Notes under the pieces: model-generated
What the model was told of the DNA's origin: nothing
Seen by the model: the letters and a program-made list of their open reading frames with translations, nothing else
The model's database searches: none
Shown: piece after piece, positions 28,714-35,870 of the stretch
Position numbering within the stretch: the first letter of the stretch is position 1
How the letters are laid out: the number at the start of each line of letters is the position of its first letter
Position numbers and translations under genes: made by a program
DNA from: Corynebacterium pilosum DSM 20521 = CIP 103422
GTDB taxonomy: Bacteria > Actinomycetota > Actinomycetes > Mycobacteriales > Mycobacteriaceae
DNA: 35,870 nucleotides
NCBI RefSeq assembly: GCF_000373805.1
Contig: NZ_KB892444.1
Location: forward strand, 186 to 36,055
Reading direction: 5' to 3'

Positions 28714-29280
28714 CTACTCGCGGGTCCACTCACCCAGGTCTGTTGCCCGCCGACGCAGTCGGGTCTCCAAACCATCCAGCCCGCGGTCACGTGCGATTTC
28801 GAATTCTTCGTCGGTCAGCAACACCAGCTCCAGCAGCAATGTCATCCGGCCTGGCTCCGTGAAATTCGGGGTGCCCTGCTCAAATAGGCGCGGTTCGCGC
28901 AACAGGCCGTGGCGCACCGTCCGTCCACCGCCCGATACTTCGGCTAGATGGGAACGCTCCACCAGTCCCGGCAGCAGCGTGCCCGGCTGCCCCGGAATCC
29001 CACCAGCTGCTTCTTGCAACATGTCGCACGCGGCAAGGAGCGCGGAGGCGAGCTCAACATCGCTTGCCGACGAGGACGTCACGACGAGTTCCGCGCGCAC
29101 CTCCGTCGTCTGGTCCCTCTCAATGACCAAGCCAGTGTCTACTGTGGAAAACCCGCAACTCGTGGCGGCGCGTGCACCGTCCTCAAGTGTAGAAAAAGCG
29201 ACGCGACGGCCGTCGATATCAGCAAGGCCGAGCTCTCCATAGATATTGGAGAGCCAGACTGCTATCTCCTCGCCCGTCAC
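28714..29280 (-). CDS. Conserved protein between aspT and dnaX, possibly SUFU-like
   Basis: This 188-aa soluble protein has no signal peptide. The C-terminal part, EPGRMTLLLELVLLTDEEFEIARDRGLDGLETRLRRR, recalls the suppressor-of-fused (SUFU) fold of bacteria, where a strand ending in LTDEE is followed by a helical segment; this is weak similarity by eye. The GTG start directly abuts the aspT stop codon (TAG then GTG), and only 17 bases separate its stop from dnaX. The three genes therefore look like one operon. The same gene order exists in C. glutamicum. Function unknown. Confidence 0.6.
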   Translation of the reverse strand: MTGEEIAVWLSNIYGELGLADIDGRRVAFSTLEDGARAATSCGFSTVDTGLVIERDQTTEVRAELVVTSSSASDVELASALLAACDMLQEAAGGIPGQPGTLLPGLVERSHLAEVSGGGRTVRHGLLREPRLFEQGTPNFTEPGRMTLLLELVLLTDEEFEIARDRGLDGLETRLRRRATDLGEWTRE

Positions 29281-30555
29281 CTAGTTACCCTGTAGCTTTT
29301 CAATAGCCGCGAGCAGCACACAGGTGGCCACGCCGTCCATCGCCTGCTCCACCTCGTCCAGCGGCGGCAACGACGGTGCCAGGCGGATATTGCGATCGTT
29401 CGGATCCTCCTTCAGCGGGAAGGAAGAACCAGCCTGAGTCAACGTGATGCCCGCATCACGCGCCAACTCCCACACCCGGGTCGCGGTGCCATCAATTACG
29501 TCCAAGGAGATGAAGTATCCACCGGTCGGGTGCGTCCAACGAGCGACCTCATATTCGCCGAGGCGGTTCTCCAGGATCTCCAGCACGGCCTGAAACTTTG
29601 GCGCCAAGATGTCAGCATGCTTTGCCATGTGGGCGCGCACACCGTCGGCGTCACCGAAGAATTTCGCGTGTGCCAGCTGGTTCACCTTGTTCGGGCCGAT
29701 GCCACGCACGCCTGCGATCGAGGAGTACCACTGCAGGTTCTCCTTCGACGAGGCAAAGAAGGACACGCCAGAGCCTGCCTGCGTGATCTTCGAGGTGGAG
29801 GTAAGCACCCAGAAACGGTTCGGATTGTCGGCAGCAGCCGACTTCTCCAGCACGTTGTAGAGGGTGGGGAATTCGTCGGTAAGCGTGTGCACTGCGTAGG
29901 CGTTGTCCCACACGATCCGGAAATCAGGCGCCCCAGTCTCCATCGCAGCGAGCCGGTCGACGACCTCCTCAGAGAAGGACACGCCCGTGGGGTTACCGAA
30001 GACGGGTACGGTCCACATGCCCTTGACCTGCGGGTCCTGGACGAGCTTTTCGACGGCATCCATATCCGGGCCGTCTTCCAACATGGGCACGTTGATCATC
30101 TCGAAGCCGAGCTTCTCCGTGATGGTGAAATGACGGTCATAGCCCGGAACTGGGCAGATCCACTTCACCGTCTCCTCTTCACGCCACGGACGCTCAGAAT
30201 CATTGTTACCGAAGAGGTAGGACCACGTGACCAGATCGAACATGATGTTCAGGCTGGAGGAGTCACCGGCATAAATATTGTCCACGTCCACGCCCAACAG
30301 ATCAGCCCAGATCGCACGGATATCGACGATGCCGGTGAGGTTGCCATAGTTGCGCACGTCCTCACCATTGCTAGAGGTATAGGTGCCGGCACCGGGCATG
30401 CCCAGTAGCTCGTCGGAAAGATCCAGCTGCCCCGCGGAAGGCTTGCCGCGGGTCAGGTCCAGCTTGAGTCCGGATGCCTTGAGTTGCTCGTACTGTTCGC
30501 GGACCTGAGTGGACAGCTCGTCGAGAGCCTGTGCGTCTAGGTTCAACAGAGACAT
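29281..30555 (-). CDS. aspT: Aspartate aminotransferase (AspT type)
   Basis: This PLP-dependent enzyme transfers the amino group between aspartate and 2-oxoglutarate, supplying aspartate to the lysC-asd route. The 424-aa protein belongs to the subgroup recognised in Actinobacteria (fold type I). The N-terminus LDLTRGKPSAGQLDLS, the NPTG motif in VFGNPTGVSFSEE and DNAYAVHTL are visible. The Schiff-base Lys256 lies in STSKITQAGSG and the substrate-binding Arg in NIRLAPSLPP. AGGAAA lies eight bases before the ATG. It is the first gene of the apparent aspT - SUFU-like - dnaX run. Confidence 0.94.
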   Translation of the reverse strand: MSLLNLDAQALDELSTQVREQYEQLKASGLKLDLTRGKPSAGQLDLSDELLGMPGAGTYTSSNGEDVRNYGNLTGIVDIRAIWADLLGVDVDNIYAGDSSSLNIMFDLVTWSYLFGNNDSERPWREEETVKWICPVPGYDRHFTITEKLGFEMINVPMLEDGPDMDAVEKLVQDPQVKGMWTVPVFGNPTGVSFSEEVVDRLAAMETGAPDFRIVWDNAYAVHTLTDEFPTLYNVLEKSAAADNPNRFWVLTSTSKITQAGSGVSFFASSKENLQWYSSIAGVRGIGPNKVNQLAHAKFFGDADGVRAHMAKHADILAPKFQAVLEILENRLGEYEVARWTHPTGGYFISLDVIDGTATRVWELARDAGITLTQAGSSFPLKEDPNDRNIRLAPSLPPLDEVEQAMDGVATCVLLAAIEKLQGN

Positions 30556-31054
30556 GTGGTGGTTTCCTTTGTTCTCGTCGTGAGCGTGATCTGAAACGTA
30601 TGGGGACCATCGTAGCGCCGAAGTATATGCTCCCGCGATGCCAGTTCTGAGAACAGCCGGACGCGTACAGGTGAGGGCACACCGCCAGCTGCGCCGGATT
30701 GCTGGCCTCGTGAGGGCTAATCCGCGTCTTCCCGTAACCCGAGCTCACACCCTAGGACCTACCCTGGGGCGGCTAATCTCCGCCGGTTTGTCCGAAATGT
30801 CCGCTCGTGTCCGGACCCTACCCCCGAAACCCGCCCGAACAGTGCATTTACACTTTGCAAGCACCCCCACTAGCAACATTCACAAATAAAGGTAGTTCTA
30901 TTCTAAACCCAAAAGGGGGCAATCTATCGGACAGGTCACAAAATCCCTCTTGTAATGGCCCGAACCTCACCTTAGGGTCATGGCTGTAACCCAGGACACA
31001 ACACTTCGCCTTCTTGGCGTACAGAACACAACCCCATTAGGAGGGGCGTACATC
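30556..31054. promoter_or_regulatory. Divergent control region aspT / P450 fusion
   Basis: This ~500-bp gap has no convincing gene. The P450 side shows -35 TTGTAA (30950-30955), a 17-base spacer and -10 TAGGGT (30973-30978), giving a 5' untranslated region of about 70 bases with a small hairpin CGCC-TTCTT-GGCG and AGGAGG (31039-31044) before the ATG. The middle (30880-30930) is AT-rich. The aspT promoter should lie in the first ~150 bases, but I see no clear hexamers. An 83-codon plus-strand frame at 30638 looks spurious. Confidence 0.55.
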
Positions 31055-33460
31055 ATGACCGACGTGAACAACATGATTGACCAGCTGAACAACGCTGGCC
31101 AGGCAAACGACCCAAATGCGGCAGAAACCAAGTGCCCTTACCTCAACGGCGAGATGGACACCCTCTCTGTTGAAGAGGCCCTGGAAATCTTCGGCACCCC
31201 AGGCGAGGGTGCGGACGCAGACTTCGACTTCCTCAGCCAGGAATTCGTCGACGACCCTTGGAAGCACTCCGAGTACGCCTTCGAGAACCAGCCAGTCTTC
31301 TACTCCCACAAGACCGGCTACTGGGTAGTCACCCGCTACGAAGACTGCTTGAAGATCTTCAAGGACACCGACAACTACACCGCGCACACCGCTCTGGAGA
31401 AGACGGTCAAGCTTTCCGACGAGAACCAGGCAGTGCTGGACTCTTACGGCTACGACTTCCGCGACACCATCGTGAACACCGACGAGCCAATTCACAACCC
31501 TCGTCGCCGTGCGCTTGAGCAGCCATTCATGGTCGACGAGCTGCGCAAGCTGGAGCCAATGGTGCGCGAGACCGTGGACTCCTACATCGATGAGTTCATC
31601 GATGACGGCGAGACCGACATCTTCAAGAACCTGCTCCACATCTCCCCACTGACCGTGGCGCTGAAGTTCATGGGCATCCCAGCCGACGACATGGAGAAGA
31701 TCCACCGCTACTCCCTCGGCCACGCCACTGCCACCTGGGGCAAGGCGACCCTGGAGCAGCAGGCCAACGTTGCCGTGACCAACGGTAAGTTCTGGCAGCA
31801 CTCCCAGCGCGTGCTGAACAAGTTGCTGCTGGCAGAGGAAGAAGAGCCAGGCACCGGCTGGGTTCCTCACTCCATCCGCGCACACCGCGAGGATCCAGAG
31901 TCTGTTCCGATGTACTACCTGCGTTCGAAGACCATGTCCGCTGTGACCGCTGCTCACGACACCACCGCGAACTCGGCGTCGAACCTGTTCATCTACCTGC
32001 TCTCCGAGCGCCCAGACCTCTGGAACCTGCTCAAGGAGAAGCCAGAGCTGATCCCGAACGCTATCGAAGAGTCCTTCCGTCTCAACGGTGGTTCCCACGC
32101 ATGGCGTCGTCGCACCCTCAACGAGGTTGAGGTCCGCGGTGTGAAGATCCCAGCTGGCGAGCGCGTCCTGCTGGTCACCTCTGCGGCAAACCGCGACCCA
32201 GAGATGTTCCCGGATCCACACACCTTCGACCTGTACCGCGACAACGTGACCAAGCACCTGCTGTTCGGCTACGGCATCCACCAGTGCATGGGCCGCAACC
32301 TGGCACGTCTCCAGATCCAGATGTTGCTGCAGCAGCTGCTCAAGCGCCTGCCACACATCGAGATGGATCCGAACCAGGACTTCGGCCGCCTGCCATCCGT
32401 GTCCTTCCGCGGCCCACAGACCATCAAGGTCACCTGGGACCCAGAGAAGAACCCTGAGCGCCACGGCGAGATTTCCGACGAGAACCCAGAGATCATCTAC
32501 AACGGCCCATCCCGCGAACTGAAGACCCGCGAGATGAAGGTCACCAAGGTCCAGGACGTCACCGACAAGATCCGCTCCATCACCCTGGAGCCACTTGAGG
32601 ACATCGACCTGCCACAGGCATTCTCTGGTGCACACATCGAGATCGATGCTGGTGGCCTGAACCGTCAGTACTCCCTGGTCCGCATGACCCCTAAGTCCTG
32701 GGAGATTGCAGTCCAACTTGAGGACGAGTCTCGCGGTGGTTCCAAGTGGATCCACGAAAACGTCAACGAAGGTTCGATCGTCAAGGTCCGCGGCCCTCGT
32801 AACAACTTCCGCTTCGGTGTTGACACCAAGAAGCTGATCTTGGTTGGTGCAGGTATCGGCATCACCCCGATGCTGGCCATGGCCGACGAGGCAAAGCGCG
32901 AAGGCATCGAGTACGAGCTGCACTACTCCGGTTCTTCCAAGACCAAGATGAGCTACCTGGAGGACATCGTTCGTGACCACGGCGCTAACGCTCACCTCTA
33001 CATCTCCGACGAAGATAACCGCATGGATATCTCTCAGTTCGCAGACCGCTACGAAGAGGGCGTTCAGCTGCTGACCTGTGGCCCAGACCGCTTCACCAAC
33101 GAGGTTCTCGAGGTCACCAAGGATTGGCCAGAGGACACTGTTCGTCGTGAGTCCTTCACCGCAACCACGCTGCTGGACCCATCGAAGAACAAGGCATTTA
33201 GCGTTGAGCTGAACTCCACGGGTGTCGAGTACGAGGTTCCTGCGAACATGACCCTCCTGGAAACCCTGGAAAACGCGGGTGTCGAGCTCTACGCAGAGTG
33301 CCGCGAGGGTCTGTGTGGTACCTGTGAGGTGGGCATCATCTCCGGTGACGCTGAGCACCGCGACCAGGTGCTGACCGCCAAGGAGAAGCAGGCCAACAAC
33401 TCCATCATGACCTGTGTGTCCCGCGGTTGCGCTGGCGAGAAGCTGGTCTTGGACATCTAA
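31055..33460 (+). CDS. Self-sufficient cytochrome P450 fused to phthalate-type reductase (CYP116B-like)
   Basis: This 801-aa monooxygenase carries its own redox partners. Residues 1-~470 are a P450: oxygen-activating I-helix AAHDTTA (D302, T303), E339-x-x-R342, and haem ligand Cys411 in FGYGIHQCMGRN. The reductase follows: flavin-binding RQYSLVRM and GGSKWIHENV plus GPRNNFRF (FMN, phthalate dioxygenase reductase family), NAD(P)H-binding LVGAGIGITPML and LLTCGPDRF. Last comes a plant-type [2Fe-2S] domain with C749, C754, C757 and C787. This is class VII / CYP116B architecture, and the length fits. Codons are strongly biased (proline mostly CCA), suggesting high expression. The substrate is unknown. 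A 75-aa gene follows 44 bases downstream with its own ribosome site, and a terminator closes the pair. Confidence 0.92.
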   Translation: MTDVNNMIDQLNNAGQANDPNAAETKCPYLNGEMDTLSVEEALEIFGTPGEGADADFDFLSQEFVDDPWKHSEYAFENQPVFYSHKTGYWVVTRYEDCLKIFKDTDNYTAHTALEKTVKLSDENQAVLDSYGYDFRDTIVNTDEPIHNPRRRALEQPFMVDELRKLEPMVRETVDSYIDEFIDDGETDIFKNLLHISPLTVALKFMGIPADDMEKIHRYSLGHATATWGKATLEQQANVAVTNGKFWQHSQRVLNKLLLAEEEEPGTGWVPHSIRAHREDPESVPMYYLRSKTMSAVTAAHDTTANSASNLFIYLLSERPDLWNLLKEKPELIPNAIEESFRLNGGSHAWRRRTLNEVEVRGVKIPAGERVLLVTSAANRDPEMFPDPHTFDLYRDNVTKHLLFGYGIHQCMGRNLARLQIQMLLQQLLKRLPHIEMDPNQDFGRLPSVSFRGPQTIKVTWDPEKNPERHGEISDENPEIIYNGPSRELKTREMKVTKVQDVTDKIRSITLEPLEDIDLPQAFSGAHIEIDAGGLNRQYSLVRMTPKSWEIAVQLEDESRGGSKWIHENVNEGSIVKVRGPRNNFRFGVDTKKLILVGAGIGITPMLAMADEAKREGIEYELHYSGSSKTKMSYLEDIVRDHGANAHLYISDEDNRMDISQFADRYEEGVQLLTCGPDRFTNEVLEVTKDWPEDTVRRESFTATTLLDPSKNKAFSVELNSTGVEYEVPANMTLLETLENAGVELYAECREGLCGTCEVGIISGDAEHRDQVLTAKEKQANNSIMTCVSRGCAGEKLVLDI

Positions 33461-33504
33461 TTACCCCGCCACCCGGCAGACACCCTAGAAGGAGAAAAGT
33501 ACTA

Positions 33505-33732
33505 ATGGCACACGTTGATCTGTGGGACATTTTCAAGGACGTTCCAGAGGAAAAGCTGGTTGGACACTTCAAGACCTACCTCGAAGACAGCGAAGAGAAG
33601 AACCTGATCGAGGACAAGTCCACCGAAGAGCTCCGTGAGCTGCTCATCACCGCGTCGACCGGCGCTGAAGATGACTTCTGTGTGACCAAGATCTTCGACT
33701 ACGCGTTGAAGTTCCTGCGCCACGACGGCTAG
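33505..33732 (+). CDS. Small acidic partner of the P450 fusion, unknown function
   Basis: This 75-aa acidic protein is unrecognised. It begins MAHVDLWDIFKDVPEEKLVG and ends IFDYALKFLRHDG. Predicted to be almost wholly helical, it has one cysteine (in DDFCVTK) and no signal peptide or membrane segment. AGAAGGAGA lies nine bases before the ATG. Codon use is as biased as in the P450 gene, and a terminator lies directly behind it, so the two form a bicistron. It might be a helper or regulatory component of the monooxygenase, or a substrate-supply or stress protein; the sequence gives no mechanism. Confidence 0.75.
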   Translation: MAHVDLWDIFKDVPEEKLVGHFKTYLEDSEEKNLIEDKSTEELRELLITASTGAEDDFCVTKIFDYALKFLRHDG

Positions 33733-33753
33733 CCGCCAGTTCGGCACCTACAG

Positions 33754-33797
33754 AGGCCGGCTTCCCACCCCACCAGGTGCGAGGCCGGCCTTTGTTT
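33754..33797 (+). terminator. Intrinsic terminator of the P450 bicistron
   Basis: The stem AGGCCGGC (33754-33761) / GCCGGCCT (33784-33791) has a 22-base loop holding an inner CACC/GGTG pairing. TTTGTTTATG follows. It lies 21 bases after the stop of the 75-aa gene. Confidence 0.7.
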
Positions 33798-33830
33798 ATG
33801 CCGCGGCGCCCCATTGTGCCCGCCAGGCCC

Positions 33831-33920
33831 AAACTGTCGAACCTGAACTGTTGGATCTGGGGCAAAAAGTGACGAAACCGTGTCCGCAGCCCCCTGTTCC
33901 AACAGTTCAGCTTCAGCAGT
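33831..33920. repeat. Dispersed palindromic element, copy C
   Basis: The left arm AAACTGTCGAACCTGAACTG continues TTGGATCTGGGGC. The right arm GCCCCCTGTTCCAACAGTTC is followed by AGCTTCAGCAGT. The loop of about 26 bases differs from the other copies. It lies between the P450 terminator and the start of the DUF559-type gene (55 bases before its ATG). Confidence 0.72.
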
Positions 33921-33975
33921 AAAGCAATATTGAGCGAAAGGGAACGGAACCACCCTTTTCCAAGTCTAAGAGGGT

Positions 33976-34968
33976 ATGCACAAAGAACTAACCCTCAAAG
34001 AACTTGCAGCGGCCCTCGTCGATACGCGAAGACTCAAACTCCACGACACCGCGCAACTCAACGCGATTCACACAGGTAACCTTGTCCACCTCCACGGGTC
34101 GTTCTACTACCCCGAGCAACTCCACTCGCAGCTTGCATGGCACCAGAAACGCACCCTCGAAGCACTCGCTGTTGGCAGCGAAGCTCAAAAGAGCGTGCTC
34201 ATTGGCAGATCGGCGGGCCGGATCTTAGGAATTTGGGTGGTGTCGACTACGGACGAACACGTTGAGATTACGAATCCTAAAGGCAGAATCACCGCAAAAC
34301 GAGACAGAAAACCTGGAGTGAGGTACCACGGCATCATCGTGCGCGAGCATGAGCAACAGACCGTGCTGACGTGTCGGACTACCACGGCGCTCCGGACCGT
34401 CATTGACATCGCCCGCCTCCGTGGTTTCACTGAAGGGTTGATCGCCTGCGACTGGGCCCTCGCGCACGGTTACAGCCAGGAGGAGCTCTCCGCGACCCTA
34501 GCCAGCATGGGGCGTGTCCGCGGAGTAGCGCAGGCCAGGTTGGCGATCCACTTCGCCGTTGACATCTCTCAATCCGCTTTTGAAAGTTGGGCGCGGGCGT
34601 TGTTGTTGGAGGCAGGTTATCGAAACATCACACTGCAGGTGCGTGTGGGTCCCTTTTATATCGACATCGTGGTCAACGGGGTTATCGCGATCGAGATCGA
34701 TGGTGGGATCAAGTACAAAGATGATGCCTCCGTGGCCGAGACGCTCCGCAAAGAGGCAGCGCGCCACAAATACCTTCAAAACCACGGTTATTGGGTGCTG
34801 CGATTCTCTCCGCAGGATATCCTTCGTGATCCAGCCGGCTTTATTGCCAACGTGGCTGAGGCGCTGGCTGGACACGAGAGGGTGGGCAGTCCCCGCCCTC
34901 GCCTGGGCTATCAGCGGGCGAGACACACCCCGATTTGGCAACAAGCTCGACGACGCAACGGCGCATAG
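33976..34968 (+). CDS. DUF559 / Vsr-like endonuclease-fold protein
   Basis: This 330-aa protein has a C-terminal PD-(D/E)xK nuclease-like domain of the DUF559 type. E203 lies in FESWARALLLEAGYRN, D230 in FYIDIVV and E240/D242 in AIEIDGGIKYKDD. Then comes the usual E-x-x-R-K-E..KYLQNHGYWVLRFSPQDI pattern, in which a Lys/His follows the EIDG strand. The N-terminal half resembles the winged-helix and middle region of proteins annotated with an AbiEi-type antitoxin domain (VLIGRSAGRILGIWV; TTTALRTVIDIARLRGF). Such genes are common as solitary, often multicopy genes in Actinobacteria, with unknown biological role. It stands alone and is bracketed by palindromic copies C and D. Confidence 0.78.
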   Translation: MHKELTLKELAAALVDTRRLKLHDTAQLNAIHTGNLVHLHGSFYYPEQLHSQLAWHQKRTLEALAVGSEAQKSVLIGRSAGRILGIWVVSTTDEHVEITNPKGRITAKRDRKPGVRYHGIIVREHEQQTVLTCRTTTALRTVIDIARLRGFTEGLIACDWALAHGYSQEELSATLASMGRVRGVAQARLAIHFAVDISQSAFESWARALLLEAGYRNITLQVRVGPFYIDIVVNGVIAIEIDGGIKYKDDASVAETLRKEAARHKYLQNHGYWVLRFSPQDILRDPAGFIANVAEALAGHERVGSPRPRLGYQRARHTPIWQQARRRNGA

Positions 34969-35016
34969 CAGGTCCGCGCAACAACCATTTGAGGCTTCGG
35001 TGCGTTTCGACGCCCA

Positions 35017-35110
35017 CACTGTCGAAGCTCAACTGTTGGAACAGGGCCGTTTTGAGCCTCTTTGGAGCCCTAGCACCCCAGTTCCAACATTTTAGGTCCA
35101 ACATTTTAAA
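35017..35110. repeat. Dispersed palindromic element, copy D
   Basis: The left arm ACACTGTCGAAGCTCAACTG continues TTGGAACAGGGC, nearly the same as copies A and B. The right arm CCCCAGTTCCAACATTTTAG is more diverged and ends GTCCAACATTTT. It starts 48 bases after the stop codon of the DUF559-type gene. Confidence 0.7.
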
Positions 35111-35203
35111 GTGAGGCCCCAAACAAAAGGAAAGGTTGACGTTGCTCAACCACTAACCACGAGAACTCACCCCGGCTCCCACCCCGGATCAGGGCAAAAT
35201 AAA

Positions 35204-35293
35204 GGGACCTCACGCACCTGTTAGAGCTCGCTGACCCTTGCTGCATTCCTGCCCTGGGGGAGTTCACAAGATATACACCGCGTGAGATCCTGC
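35204..35293 (-). ncRNA. ffs: Signal recognition particle RNA, small bacterial type (4.5S)
   Basis: The minus strand contains CAGGGCAGGAATGCAGCAAGGG, the symmetric-loop and tetraloop region that binds Ffh. It is flanked by pairing arms: GGATCTCACGC at the 5' side pairs with GCGTGAGGTCC at the 3' side, with one G-U. A T-rich tract TTTATTTTG follows the 3' end. Length is about 90 nucleotides without an Alu domain. Ends are approximate, set from the promoter and terminal stem. Confidence 0.88.
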
Positions 35294-35298
35294 CCCTC

Positions 35299-35327
35299 AC
35301 TTTAGCCAAGTCAGTCCGCAATGCCAA
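35299..35327 (-). promoter_or_regulatory. ffs promoter
   Basis: On the minus strand TTGGCA (35322-35327) and TAAAGT (35299-35304) are separated by exactly 17 bases and lie directly upstream of the SRP RNA 5' end. Confidence 0.72.
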
Positions 35328-35423
35328 ATACGCCATTTTAGAGTCACGATGATGGCCCTGAGCTGCCGTTTTGTCCAATATACAACGATGAACTAAGCTA
35401 AGAACCCGACGTTAACGTCACTA

Positions 35424-35509
35424 GGAGGATTCGACTAGCGGCCTATGTCACACGCCTGGAACGCGTGCGGGGAGCGATCCCCTCGTGGGTTCAAATCCCA
35501 CATCCTCCG
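35424..35509 (+). tRNA. tRNA-Ser (GGA anticodon)
   Basis: The acceptor arms GGAGGAT and ATCCTCC pair fully. The anticodon arm CACGC-CTGGAAC-GCGTG presents GGA. A long variable arm (CGGGGAGCGATCCCCTCG) and the T arm GTGGG-TTCAAAT-CCCAC complete a class II tRNA of 86 nucleotides including the discriminator G. CCA is not encoded. Confidence 0.95.
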
Positions 35510-35515
35510 CAGAAC

Positions 35516-35555
35516 AAATGCCCTGAAGCACACAGCTTCGGGGCATTTGCTTTGC
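35516..35555 (+). terminator. Intrinsic terminator of tRNA-Ser
   Basis: AAATGCCC-T-GAAGC / GCTTC-G-GGGCATTT forms a 14-bp stem with one T-G pair around ACACA. TTTGCTTT follows. Confidence 0.8.
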
Positions 35556-35565
35556 CTCCATAGGA

Positions 35566-35594
35566 GGTTAAGGGTGGGTTAAGGGGGTTAAGGG
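35566..35594. repeat. Three tandem GGTTAAGGG units
   Basis: GGTTAAGGG occurs at 35566-35574, 35577-35585 and 35586-35594. The units lie between the tRNA terminator and the transposase fragment, where the end of a mobile element should be. They may be transposase-binding subterminal repeats. Confidence 0.6.
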
Positions 35595-35632
35595 TCAAAA
35601 TGTGTGTCTGGGTCGGCGTGTCGTAGGTGGGG

Positions 35633-35869
35633 TTAGATCTGGCCTTTTTGGATGCCGATTGAATGTGTGTACTCGGTGTCGATAGCGTTGTCGTAGAGGG
35701 CCGGTCGTCCTGTTTCGTGGTCGGCGTGGTTCTCGTTGTGGGTCAGGAGTGAGACTTTGGCGAGTTGGTCCTGTCCCCAGTTGGATTGCCTGGCGATGTC
35801 TACTGGATCGTCAGGCAATTCTGTCTTTAAGTACAGCCACCAATCCAGCATTCGGCGTTGGTGTTCACC
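35633..35869 (-). CDS. Transposase-like C-terminal fragment (partial, runs off the window)
   Basis: The frame is open to the right edge and stops at 35633. About 78 residues are visible, beginning before MLDWWLYLKTELPDDP and ending YTHSIGIQKGQI. The Trp/Tyr-rich start (HQRRMLDWWLYL) and WGQDQLAKV recall transposases of IS elements common in corynebacteria, perhaps IS1249-like; this is recall, not a search. The location just beyond a tRNA terminator and next to short tandem repeats fits a mobile element inserted beside a tRNA gene. Confidence 0.4.
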   Translation of the reverse strand, partial: GEHQRRMLDWWLYLKTELPDDPVDIARQSNWGQDQLAKVSLLTHNENHADHETGRPALYDNAIDTEYTHSIGIQKGQI

Positions 35870-35870
35870 A

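Noticed and set aside
30638..30889. 83-codon plus-strand frame in the aspT-P450 gap
   Set aside because: Arg/Thr-rich translation with no domain, no Shine-Dalgarno and no coding-type codon use. It overlaps the region where the divergent promoters must lie.
31037..33358. A 773-codon open frame on the minus strand opposite the P450 fusion
   Set aside because: It follows from the extreme codon bias of the sense gene, which avoids codons giving antisense stops. It has no ribosome site and a composition unlike real proteins (His/Val/Leu/Gln-rich, low Lys/Ile).
33754..33797. Considered as part of the dispersed palindrome copy C
   Set aside because: Its stem sequence (AGGCCGGC) is unrelated and it is a separate terminator; copy C begins 34 bases later.

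Overview
The window (about 60% GC over most of its length) is chromosomal DNA of a Corynebacterium or close relative. Two things support this. Several products closely match remembered C. glutamicum proteins: LysC of 421 aa with a GTG start and an internal start for a 172-aa beta subunit, LeuA, Asd, an ECF sigma factor of the SigC type, AspT, DnaX and the Mrp antiporter with MrpB fused to MrpA. The gene order aspT / SUFU-like / dnaX / ybaB / recR / gatD-murT / DnaQ-like / leuA / lysC-asd / sigC-katA / mrp is also the one I know from that species. No database was searched, so the genus rests on recall.

Layout. 1-1387: accessory, more AT-rich DNA with the 3' end of a transposase gene, an orphan HEPN-like protein and no other clear gene. 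1388-8878: a YhgE/Pip-like LxxG-repeat membrane protein, divergent from a six-gene, translationally coupled mrpA(B)CDEFG Na+(K+)/H+ antiporter operon. 9094-13650: catalase katA divergent from an ECF sigma factor gene, a YkvI-type transporter and a small secreted protein. 13828-17203: asd and lysC on the minus strand (first steps of the aspartate family), then a DMT-type membrane protein. 17265-19325: leuA preceded by a leucine-rich leader peptide and a readable H-type pseudoknot. 19363-24874: a MerR regulator with a textbook long-spacer promoter, a bitopic Pro/Ala-rich cell-envelope protein, a DnaQ-fold/BRCT protein lacking catalytic residues, and murT-gatD (lipid II amidation). 24894-30555: recR, ybaB, dnaX, a small conserved gene and aspT, all on the minus strand. 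30556-35112: a self-sufficient CYP116B-like P450-reductase fusion, a 75-aa partner gene and a DUF559-type endonuclease-like gene. 35204-35870: SRP RNA (ffs), tRNA-Ser(GGA), and a second transposase fragment running off the window.

Most striking unexplained signal: four copies of a ~95-bp imperfect palindrome built on ACTGTTGGAAC-like units (8915, 13026, 33831, 35017), each shortly downstream of a plus-strand gene, with conserved arms and divergent loops of nearly constant length. Two of them bracket the DUF559 gene. The P450 fusion with its small partner, and the HEPN-like orphan beside a transposase remnant, are the best candidates for undescribed protein systems.
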